NCBI GenBank assembly: GCA_017520105.1
Contig: JAFWRL010000253.1
Span: 1 to 14,665, forward strand
Source of the DNA: Fibrobacter sp.
Lineage (GTDB): Bacteria; Fibrobacterota; Fibrobacteria; Fibrobacterales; Fibrobacteraceae
Direction: 5' to 3'
DNA length: 14,665 nt
Every line of letters begins with the position of its first letter. The stretch's first letter is position 1. Under the pieces are notes generated by a model. It saw nothing but the letters and a program-made list of their open reading frames with translations, had not been told where the DNA came from and made no database searches. The translations under genes were made by a program, and so were the position numbers. This document shows positions 1 through 6,010 of the stretch, piece by piece.

Positions 1-31
1 CCACTGGATCGACGTAATAGGAGGACTCAAA

Positions 32-526
32 ATGAAAGATATCGCACATTCTATTAGCTTGTTAGTGGCAAACCGCCCGGGCGTGCTCGTGCGCATCGCT
101 CTCGTGTTCTCCCGTCGTGGTTACAACATCGATTCCCTCGTTGTCTCCCCCACGCTCGACCCGAACTTCAGCCGCATGAACATCATCGCTCACGGTAATC
201 CCGAAATCTTGATGCAAATCATCAAGCAGCTCGAAAAGCTCGTGGACGTGGTACAGGCGAAGGACCATACCGGTACGGACGCTGTCGAAAAGGAACTTGC
301 CCTTATCAAGGTTCGTTGCACTCCCGACCAGCGTACCGAAATTCTGCAGCTCTGCGACCATTTCCACGCCAATACCGTCGATATGACCGCCACTTCCATG
401 ATTATCCAGATTACGGGAAACAGCATGAAGGTCGATACCCTCAAGAGCTTGTTGCAGAAGTTCGAAATCGTCGAGTACATCCGCACGGGCAAGGTCATCA
501 TGCTCCGCGGCGAAGATAAGACATAG
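32..526 (+). CDS. ilvN: Acetolactate synthase small (regulatory) subunit
   Basis: This is the regulatory subunit of acetolactate (acetohydroxyacid) synthase, the first common enzyme of valine, leucine and isoleucine synthesis. It binds the catalytic subunit IlvB in the cytoplasm and confers feedback inhibition by valine. The 164 residues match the usual family length. The N-terminal ACT domain (about residues 7-80) carries the hallmark ISLLVANRPGVLVRIALVFS followed by RRGYNIDSL. The C-terminal half shows the family pattern ending in IVEYIRTGKV. The ATG at 32 is preceded by a strong AGGAGG at 19-24. An in-frame TAA at 15-17 in another frame may be the end of an upstream gene, plausibly ilvB, but too little is visible to say. 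The transcript should end at the terminator at 797-821. Confidence 0.97.
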   Translation: MKDIAHSISLLVANRPGVLVRIALVFSRRGYNIDSLVVSPTLDPNFSRMNIIAHGNPEILMQIIKQLEKLVDVVQAKDHTGTDAVEKELALIKVRCTPDQRTEILQLCDHFHANTVDMTATSMIIQITGNSMKVDTLKSLLQKFEIVEYIRTGKVIMLRGEDKT

Positions 527-549
527 CGGCTAGTCATTAGTCATTGTGC

Positions 550-658
550 GTCATTCTGAGGGCAAAGCCCGAAGAAACGAGAGCGAGGCGAATGAAGCAG
601 GTTGCTCGCAAACCTATTTCTGAGCCGAAGCCTCGGACGCGAAGCGTCGATCCAGTTA
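550..658 (+). repeat. GTCATYCTGA-family intergenic repeat, copy 1
   Basis: This copy starts GTCATTCTGA and ends GATCCAGTTA. It has the same layout as the copies at 669-782 and 4098-4217: the 10-base start, a short hairpin (GGGC-AAA-GCCC), GAAGA, a second hairpin (AGGTT/AACCT), GAGCCGAA, a third hairpin (GACGC-GAA-GCGTC) and ATCCAGT. It faces copy 2 head-on. The outer ends of the pair are GTCATTCTGA and its near-complement, and the inner ends form the 9-bp inverted repeat ATCCAGTTA (650-658) with TAACTGGAT (676-684). No reading frame is convincing. The element fills most of the 424-base gap between ilvN and the first lipoprotein gene. Confidence 0.75.
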
Positions 659-668
659 TATCTTGTAA

Positions 669-782
669 TAAAACTTAACTGGATGGGGCTACGCCCCAAC
701 TCTTTGGCTCGGTTATGCCCATGCAAGCATGGTCGCAACACTCGCCTTCTGAGTTGTCTTCCACCTTCGGTGTCAGGATGAC
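669..782 (-). repeat. GTCATYCTGA-family intergenic repeat, copy 2 (inverted)
   Basis: Read on the minus strand this begins GTCATCCTGA and runs to AAGTTTTA. It aligns along its whole length with the plus-strand copy at 4098-4217. Shared blocks are GGAAGAC, AAGGCGAGTGTTGC, ATAACCGAGCCAA and GCCCCATCCAGT. Between these blocks the bases differ, yet both copies can fold: CACC-GAA-GGTG here against CGGC-GCCA-GCCG there, and CCATG-CTTG-CATGG here against AAAAATGAG-TTCA-CTCATTTTT there. A third hairpin, GGGGC-GTA-GCCCC, is nearly constant. It encodes no plausible protein. Confidence 0.8.
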
Positions 783-796
783 AATTTTAATTATGA

Positions 797-821
797 CGTT
801 CGGGAAACCGAGCGTTTTTTT
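797..821 (+). terminator. Rho-independent terminator after ilvN
   Basis: The 7-bp stem CGTTCGG/CCGAGCG (with one G-T pair) closes a GAAA tetraloop and is followed by seven T residues at 815-821. It should end the ilv transcript and separate it from the lipoprotein genes. The remaining gap (822-950) is AT-rich. A weak promoter candidate (TTGCCT, 17 bases, TTTATA) lies near 849-877, but it matches the consensus poorly. Confidence 0.9.
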
Positions 822-950
822 GCATAAATCATTCGAAAGCTGTTGTTTTTGCCTCCTCAACGTAAAAATTATTTATAGCTCAAAATTCTACCCTAGCAGA
901 TCAAAAGTAAAGTATTTTATAAGAGGCGTAATGGGAGAAGGAGCTTTGTT

Positions 951-1607
951 TTGAATATCGAAAAGAAAAAAGTCGAGAGGCGCACAAAACTTTCGTCCAT
1001 CGCCAAAAAAGCAATCGCTACATCGCTTGGAATAGTTACATCGGTAACAATATTCGCTTGCGACGGGGATATGTCAACGGATCCCACGTCAGATACAGTA
1101 CCAAACGGCCCGACAAAAGAAAGCTCCGACAGCCAACAAAATTTTTCTTCTAGCAGCAAATACCTTGACATTTCACAAAGCCATGAAGCCATCAGCAGCG
1201 AAATTCTCGAAGCACTTTCGTCAGCAGCCGAACCCGCGAACAGTCCCGCAATAGTCCCAGCGTCTTCTGAAGCACAGCCCGCAAGCAGCTCCGCAAACGC
1301 CCTCTCCTCCGCCGAACAGCCCGCAAGTACCTCGGCCACCCCGGTTAGTTCCGCAACAGTTCCGCCAAACCTATCTTCAAGTTCTTTTAAATTTGGAGAC
1401 ACCCTCCCTGATTACCAAGAATGTCCTCCCCCATTCCCTTCTACCGATCCCTGCAAATGCGTTCCAGACGGAACCACAGTAAAGTATCAAACCGAATTCG
1501 GAGTTCAAGTCATCATATGCCCCCAATCGTCATCGAGCTATAGCGGCGACGGATTTACATTCAGCAATGTCACGACTTCGAACGCGACGAAATCATTGCT
1601 TAAATAG
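951..1607 (+). CDS. Serine-rich lipoprotein, candidate radical SAM substrate (paralog 1)
   Basis: I do not recognise a named family. The start is TTG at 951, supported by AGAAGGAG seven bases upstream and by alignment of its N-terminus with the next two genes. All three begin M-x-IEKK-x-V, have a long basic n-region, then a hydrophobic stretch ending in a lipobox. Here that is IFA-C37, so the protein should be lipidated and exported by Sec. After it comes a low-complexity Ser/Ala/Pro region (about 40-140) with the shared block DISQSHEAISSEILEALSSA. The C-terminal part differs from its paralogs. It holds four cysteines (ECPPP, CKC, IIC) and ends SNVTTSNATKSLLK, which keeps the VTT seen in the others. 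It lies upstream of two paralogs and a radical SAM gene on the same strand. Product localisation is fairly safe; the role as maturase substrate is inferred. Confidence 0.82.
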   Translation: MNIEKKKVERRTKLSSIAKKAIATSLGIVTSVTIFACDGDMSTDPTSDTVPNGPTKESSDSQQNFSSSSKYLDISQSHEAISSEILEALSSAAEPANSPAIVPASSEAQPASSSANALSSAEQPASTSATPVSSATVPPNLSSSSFKFGDTLPDYQECPPPFPSTDPCKCVPDGTTVKYQTEFGVQVIICPQSSSSYSGDGFTFSNVTTSNATKSLLK

Positions 1608-1613
1608 ACAAGA

Positions 1614-1639
1614 GAACGGGAAAAAAATGGTTCCTGTTC
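1614..1639 (+). other. Hairpin between lipoprotein genes 1 and 2
   Basis: GAACGGGAA and TTCCTGTTC can pair over 9 bp (one G-T) with an 8-base loop. It is followed by a C run rather than a T run, so it is not a standard terminator. It may protect the 3' end of the first message or attenuate it. The rest of the 163-base gap (1640-1770) is AT-rich just before gene 2, with TATATT and GATAAT possible -10 boxes but no good -35. Confidence 0.5.
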
Positions 1640-1770
1640 CCCCCATATTCTCTATATGCAACGCATGCAACAAAATCGTGCGGGCGGCTCACTTAAAACA
1701 AGCTAAAAAAGGTCTTTAAACTCCAAAACAATCTATATTGATAATATGTAGTGTTTTTGGAGGATTTTAT

Positions 1771-2436
1771 ATGAAAATAGAGAAAAAAAGGGTAACAAGC
1801 AACTTCAAATTTTCAAATGCGGCAAGAACCGCCATCGCAGCAGCTTTTGGAATAGCCGCAACCGCAGCCGTTAGCGGTTGTAGCGAAAACTCCGATAGCA
1901 TTGCAGGCCCCACACAAGACCCTGTTCCGGCAAGATCAAATACAGAAACCCAAACAGAATCAACTGTAGAACCCAACGAACTTAATGCGGACGCATCGAG
2001 TTCAAGTCAAATTGTCGATATTCCTTCAAGCCACGAAGCGGTCAGCAGTTCTGTCATCGAAGCCCTTTCTTCAGCGGCAGCACCGAGCAAAAAATATTCT
2101 TCATCTTACATATCCTCAGGCGTTTCATCCGCCAGAGCGCCGCAGCCCGTCTCTAGCAGTTCTTCTAACGTTCTTGCACAAGACACTACAAATAAATCGT
2201 CAGATATTACACCCAATTCCTCCAATTCCGGCGAATACCCTATTGTCTATCCCAGAGACTCAATAAATGTCAATCCAAGCATTTTCCCAATCGATACTCT
2301 ACCAACACCCAAAATCGATACGCTCAATGTGCATCTATGCAATGAAGTTCAAACAGATTCAACAGGTACAAAATGCTATAATATCCATGTCATGAGCATG
2401 GTGACCACATTTGAACTAGACGACATTACAGCATAA
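1771..2436 (+). CDS. Serine-rich lipoprotein, candidate radical SAM substrate (paralog 2)
   Basis: The protein has 221 residues. I chose the ATG at 1771 because GGAGG lies seven bases upstream (1759-1763) and because the protein then begins MKIEKKRV, matching its paralogs; the frame opens earlier, at 1738. The lipobox is VSG-C37. A Ser/Ala/Thr/Pro-rich middle carries the shared block IPSSHEAVSSSVIEALSSA. The last 45 residues hold two cysteines (HLC and KCYN, 11 residues between) and end SMVTTFELDDITA. That ending is nearly the same as in the third paralog, while the middle has diverged. This pattern suggests selection on the N-terminus (export or maturase recognition) and on the C-terminus (possible modification site). 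The stop is 8 bases before the next start, so the two genes are probably co-transcribed. Confidence 0.85.
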   Translation: MKIEKKRVTSNFKFSNAARTAIAAAFGIAATAAVSGCSENSDSIAGPTQDPVPARSNTETQTESTVEPNELNADASSSSQIVDIPSSHEAVSSSVIEALSSAAAPSKKYSSSYISSGVSSARAPQPVSSSSSNVLAQDTTNKSSDITPNSSNSGEYPIVYPRDSINVNPSIFPIDTLPTPKIDTLNVHLCNEVQTDSTGTKCYNIHVMSMVTTFELDDITA

Positions 2437-2444
2437 GAACATTT

Positions 2445-2999
2445 ATGAAAATCGAAAAGAAAAAAGTCATCGGAAGTTCAAATATTAGCAGCATCGCCAA
2501 AAGCGCGTTTGCTGTCGCTTTGGGGATTACAACTGTCAGCATGACCGCTTGCGAAGATCCCTCATCGGCTTTGCGTAACGATAACGAACCCGATATCAAC
2601 AATTCTAACGATACCGCTGTAAGCAGTTCTAGCGAGGAGCAGGCGCAGTCCAGTTCCAGCAAAGTTATCGACATACCCAAAAGCTATGAGCATTACAGCA
2701 GTTCCGCCATCGAAGCGCTTTCTTCGGCATCGCAACCAGTATCACGCCCTATCAGTTCTTCAATAATATCATCCGGCATACCTCACGTTTATTCATCACC
2801 AACCGTTCCGCCAAGCAGTTCAAGTGCCAACGACGAAATCATCAAGAATAATCCAGAAATTGATTTGACGCCTATCCCAACCGATTTCCCTGCAATCAAA
2901 GACTCGCTTATTCGCATTCACCTTTGTGAAGACCCCAACAGTCCGGGATGCCTCATCGAAAGCATGGTCACCACCTTAGAAACAAACGATATCGCATGA
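2445..2999 (+). CDS. Serine-rich lipoprotein, candidate radical SAM substrate (paralog 3)
   Basis: The protein has 184 residues and begins MKIEKKKV. The n-region shares SSIAK with paralog 1, the hydrophobic stretch is AFAVALGITTVSM, and the lipobox is MTA-C36. A Ser-rich linker contains IPKSYEHYSSSAIEALSSA, the block shared by all three. The C-terminus has two cysteines seven residues apart (HLC and GCL) and ends SMVTTLETNDIA. The stop codon TGA overlaps the ATG of the radical SAM gene as ATGA, so translation of the two is likely coupled. This is the strongest contextual link between these lipoproteins and the maturase. No strong ribosome site precedes the ATG at 2445, which starts 9 bases after the end of paralog 2. 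The function of the mature protein is unknown. Confidence 0.87.
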   Translation: MKIEKKKVIGSSNISSIAKSAFAVALGITTVSMTACEDPSSALRNDNEPDINNSNDTAVSSSSEEQAQSSSSKVIDIPKSYEHYSSSAIEALSSASQPVSRPISSSIISSGIPHVYSSPTVPPSSSSANDEIIKNNPEIDLTPIPTDFPAIKDSLIRIHLCEDPNSPGCLIESMVTTLETNDIA

Positions 3000-4093
3000 A
3001 CCTAGTCCTTTGCCTTACAGAACAGTGTAATTTACGCTGCACTTACTGCTATTACAAAGAGACGCAGGCTGACCGCAAAACGGTCATGGATGATGCTACG
3101 CTCGAACAGGCGATTCGTATCGCGCTCAAACGCACGATTTACTTTAAACAACAGTATCTGAACATCACGTTCTTTGGGGGGGAGCCGCTTTTGCGAAGAG
3201 ACGCCATTTATAAAGGTGTCGAATTCGCAAAGGCGGTTGTCGATGAAGCCATAGACGAAGGCAAAATTTCAAAAAATTTCAAGTTGCAGTTTGCCGTCAA
3301 TACGAACGGCACGCTATTCGACGATGAATTTTTCGATTTTTGCGAAAAGGAACATTTCTGCATTTACCTTTCGCTCGACGGCCCGGAACATCACCACGAC
3401 ATCGCCCGCCGAACTGTAAGCGGGACTGGCAGTTTCAAGGCCATCGAAAAGAACATTCCTCGTTTTGTAAAACTCGGCGCGGTAGCATTAAGCACAATTA
3501 CGCGTCCACATATCGAAACTGTTTTCGAGAGCGTCAAATGGCTGCACGAACAAGGATTCCAGAGCCTTACCACAAGCGTCGATTTTGATGGCAAATGGAG
3601 CGGAGACGATTTTGACAGGCTTGCCTTGCAATACCAGAAAATGGCAAAATATTGGAAGGAATGCCGCGAAAAAGGCGATAAAGTCTTTATCGGAACGATT
3701 CATGACAAGGTAAAGCTGGCTCTTATAAATTCGCGTTACAGGCTCTATTCTTGTCACGTCTATAATGGAGCGGTCGGCGTAGCCACAAATGGAAACATTT
3801 TCCCCTGCACGCGATTTATCACCTCAAACTCAAACACCCGTTACGTGCAGGGGAATGTCTTTACCGGATTTGATGAAGCTGCTTGCGAAGAAATCCGTGA
3901 ATTTTTGGATAGCGACAAAAAAGAATGCGAAGGTTGCGATATCCGTTACCGTTGCTGTGCGCATGAATGCGCCTGCACATCGTTCTATACGACAGGCAGT
4001 ATCGAAGGCGTTTCGCCCGAAGTCTGCACGCACGAACGCATGCTGAGCGAAATCTGCGATACGCTACTGGAGCGTTTAGATAGTAGAACTTAG
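2996..4093 (+). CDS. Radical SAM/SPASM peptide maturase
   Basis: This is a radical S-adenosylmethionine enzyme of the SPASM subfamily, the group that holds anaerobic sulfatase maturases and RiPP maturases. The 365-residue protein opens with the 4Fe-4S site C11-x3-C15-x2-C18 within LTEQCNLRCTYCYY, then GGEP at 61-64, which contacts SAM. The C-terminal SPASM region has C253, G266-x4-C271, then C311-EG-C314-DIRYR-C320-C321-AHE-C325 and C344, enough ligands for two auxiliary clusters. The ATG at 2996 overlaps the preceding lipoprotein stop. The frame extends upstream to 2948, but that would lie inside the neighbour and before the conserved start. The substrate is inferred to be the three lipoproteins just upstream. 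An anaerobic sulfatase maturase is the main alternative, but no sulfatase is nearby. The stop codon lies inside a 9-bp direct repeat that brackets the following repeat element. Confidence 0.93.
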   Translation: MNLVLCLTEQCNLRCTYCYYKETQADRKTVMDDATLEQAIRIALKRTIYFKQQYLNITFFGGEPLLRRDAIYKGVEFAKAVVDEAIDEGKISKNFKLQFAVNTNGTLFDDEFFDFCEKEHFCIYLSLDGPEHHHDIARRTVSGTGSFKAIEKNIPRFVKLGAVALSTITRPHIETVFESVKWLHEQGFQSLTTSVDFDGKWSGDDFDRLALQYQKMAKYWKECREKGDKVFIGTIHDKVKLALINSRYRLYSCHVYNGAVGVATNGNIFPCTRFITSNSNTRYVQGNVFTGFDEAACEEIREFLDSDKKECEGCDIRYRCCAHECACTSFYTTGSIEGVSPEVCTHERMLSEICDTLLERLDSRT

Positions 4094-4232
4094 GGACGTC
4101 ATCCTGAACGGCGCCAGCCGGAAGACTACTCAAAAGGCGAGTGTTGCAAAAATGAGTTCACTCATTTTTATAACCGAGCCAAGGAGTAGGGGCTTTGCCC
4201 CATCCAGTGAAGTTTTAGTCGGCAGAACTTAG
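4085..4232. repeat. 9-bp direct repeat bracketing repeat copy 3
   Basis: AGAACTTAG occurs at 4085-4093 and again at 4224-4232, on either side of the repeat element. The first copy contains the last codons and TAG stop of the radical SAM gene. This is what a target-site duplication would look like, although nine bases is short and chance cannot be excluded. Confidence 0.5.
4098..4217 (+). repeat. GTCATYCTGA-family intergenic repeat, copy 3
   Basis: This copy starts GTCATCCTGA and ends with ATCCAGT, AAGTTTTA. It matches the minus-strand copy at 669-782 in all conserved blocks. Its variable hairpins are CGGC-GCCA-GCCG, AAAAATGAG-TTCA-CTCATTTTT and GGGGC-TTT-GCCCC. It is a single, unpaired copy placed five bases after the radical SAM stop codon. 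The second hairpin ends in a T run and could act as a weak terminator for that gene. Confidence 0.82.
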
Positions 4233-4253
4233 AATTAAAATTTGTTGTTAGGA

Positions 4254-4299
4254 GAAAAAGCGCCTAGACCCTTAAGGAGGGAGGGAGGGGTCTAGGCGC
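4254..4299 (-). terminator. Rho-independent terminator of the GH8 gene
   Basis: A perfect 12-bp stem pairs GCGCCTAGACCC (4260-4271) with GGGTCTAGGCGC (4288-4299). On the minus strand it is followed by TTTTT. It begins 14 bases beyond the GH8 stop codon. The 16-base loop is unusual: on the plus strand it is a run of G blocks (GGAGGGAGGGAGGGG including part of the stem), C-rich in the transcript. Confidence 0.92.
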
Positions 4300-4312
4300 A
4301 TCCATGTGAAGA

Positions 4313-5890
4313 TTATCGCACGGATATTTTACGTGAATAAACGCGATTGCGGGAAGCCGCTTTCACAATATAAATTCCACTTTGTCCACGCGTTTTCCAA
4401 AGGAAATCTTTACCGGCAAACTGGGCTACCATTTGCCCGTTCAAGTCGAAAATGCTCCAGTTTGCATTCTCAGGAACAGACATCAAAACGGCTCCGTCCA
4501 AGTGATTGACTTTCAAACCCGCAACCGTAGCGAAGCGGCCAACAGAAATCCTTGAAGGAGTCAGTGACGATGAATCGCCAACGGTCGCCGCCTTCGGATT
4601 GTCAATGGCGTCGATAACGTTCACAAAAGCACCGCTCATCATTGAGGTTCCGAACCAAGCGAGGAACTGATCGAAATACATTTCGTTGTGGAGCGTATCT
4701 TCAAGCGCACCGGATTCGTCCTTTGCTTTTCCAAAGTAATCGCGGCCTTCGTAGAACTTGCCCATTTCTTCGCTGAATGCGATACGGTCTGCTTTCTCGC
4801 CCACCGCCATCGCGGCAGTCGCCCACATGCCGATTGTCAAATGGCTATGTTCGCGGCGATAGCGCCATGTCGTCGTATCCTTCGAGTTGTTAAAATCATA
4901 CCATTTGTCATCGGCCGGCAAAAGTTCGCCTGCGTTCTCTATTTGGTAGAAGTTCGCCGCTTTCGCTCCACCCTTGGAATTAATGAATGTCAGCGCATTC
5001 TTGAGGAACGACTTTGCCCGTTGTTCATCGAACCAGATAGCATCAATCGCGACACGCCACAAGATGCGAATGGCATCCTTGTAAAAGCCCTTGCTTTCGA
5101 AATAAGCGTTGTAACCAAGACCAGCCGAACCAACCCAGCCGCCTCCGGGCGTCATCCAGTCCGGCACCATGCCCATGCTATAGCCGGGGCTTTTGGAAAT
5201 GATTTCGTAGGACTTATCGACAACCTTGTTCCAGCGGTCGCCATTGCTATCGAACTTGGCAAAAATCTTGTACCATGCCGGAGAAAAATATCCCGGATTC
5301 ACAAACGAGCGCCCGCCCCACCCTGCTCCCGGAGCGAGAATGCCGTCACTGGTCACCTGTTCGGAACTCCACATGCAATCGAGAATTTTCTGCGCATGGG
5401 TTTTGTAATCGTAACCGAATTTTGTGGAAGTATATGCTTTCCACTTGCCCGCTGATACAAGTTTGTCTGCAAAAATCAACGCAAGGGCGATATCTTCTTC
5501 GGCATCGGAGGCAGCGCCCATTCCAACAATTTTACCATCAACGGACATCTGCCAGTTGTAATAGCATTTTCCCCACATCGTGGAATTGGCCTCGTCCCAC
5601 ATCTTGTTGAAAGAGGCCTGGTCATTTGCATAAAGCGCGACAAGCATGCCGTATCCAACGCCTTCACTCACAGCATCGCCAGGAGCTTCGCTCTTGGGGC
5701 GGTGAATTAGGCCTACACCGGCACTATAGGGCTGGATATTTCGGCGAATAAGTCCTTGCCACGTGCTGTCAAGCGCGGCATTCCAATAAGCAGCATCCAC
5801 TTTGGGTTGCGCATTGGGCAAATCAAGAACTGCGAATGTTGTGGTAATTGCCGCTGCTACGCAGAAAGGCACAATACGAGAAATAAACAT
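4313..5890 (-). CDS. Secreted glycoside hydrolase family 8 (endoglucanase/xylanase type)
   Basis: This is a predicted secreted beta-glycanase of GH8, an inverting (alpha/alpha)6-barrel family active on cellulose, xylan, chitosan or mixed-linkage glucan. The ATG at 5890 has GGAGG five bases upstream; the frame extends to 5917 without a ribosome site. Residues 1-29 form a signal peptide. GH8 marks include VSEGVGYGM with the likely catalytic acid E76, and ASDAEEDIALAL with D129, close to the family signature. The catalytic domain runs to about residue 430. The last 80 or so residues form a beta-rich tail ending GIYIVKAASRNRVYSRKISVR, which resembles type IX secretion C-terminal sorting domains. 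The total of 525 residues fits GH8 plus such a tail. The exact substrate cannot be read from sequence. A 120-base gap separates it from the ABC gene upstream, with no terminator seen between them, so read-through is possible. Confidence 0.93.
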   Translation of the reverse strand: MFISRIVPFCVAAAITTTFAVLDLPNAQPKVDAAYWNAALDSTWQGLIRRNIQPYSAGVGLIHRPKSEAPGDAVSEGVGYGMLVALYANDQASFNKMWDEANSTMWGKCYYNWQMSVDGKIVGMGAASDAEEDIALALIFADKLVSAGKWKAYTSTKFGYDYKTHAQKILDCMWSSEQVTSDGILAPGAGWGGRSFVNPGYFSPAWYKIFAKFDSNGDRWNKVVDKSYEIISKSPGYSMGMVPDWMTPGGGWVGSAGLGYNAYFESKGFYKDAIRILWRVAIDAIWFDEQRAKSFLKNALTFINSKGGAKAANFYQIENAGELLPADDKWYDFNNSKDTTTWRYRREHSHLTIGMWATAAMAVGEKADRIAFSEEMGKFYEGRDYFGKAKDESGALEDTLHNEMYFDQFLAWFGTSMMSGAFVNVIDAIDNPKAATVGDSSSLTPSRISVGRFATVAGLKVNHLDGAVLMSVPENANWSIFDLNGQMVAQFAGKDFLWKTRGQSGIYIVKAASRNRVYSRKISVR

Positions 5891-6010
5891 ATAACCTCCA
5901 CACACCAACCTGTCCATGCGTATATTTAGAAATTTGGTATGTGAAAATCAAGTAAAAAAAGATTAGATATTGAATATGGCGGTAATGTAAAAAGAAAATT
6001 GTGACTACCG

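Noticed and set aside
550..782. Remnant of an insertion sequence
   Set aside because: There is no transposase fragment in any frame. The unit is explained by two short inverted repeat elements.
849..877. Promoter for the lipoprotein operon (TTGCCT, 17 bases, TTTATA)
   Set aside because: Spacing is right, but the -10 box matches only three of six consensus bases, and similar AT-rich matches are expected here by chance.
917..1402. 161-residue open frame on the minus strand
   Set aside because: It is antisense to the first lipoprotein. The low-complexity Ser/Ala linker keeps the opposite strand free of stops, which explains the frame.
1985..2266. 93-residue open frame in another phase of lipoprotein gene 2
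   Set aside because: It is a shifted reading of the Ser-rich linker and has no ribosome site.
4688..5455. 255-residue open frame on the plus strand
   Set aside because: It lies wholly antisense to the GH8 gene, has no ribosome site or recognisable domain, and mirrors the codon pattern of the real gene.
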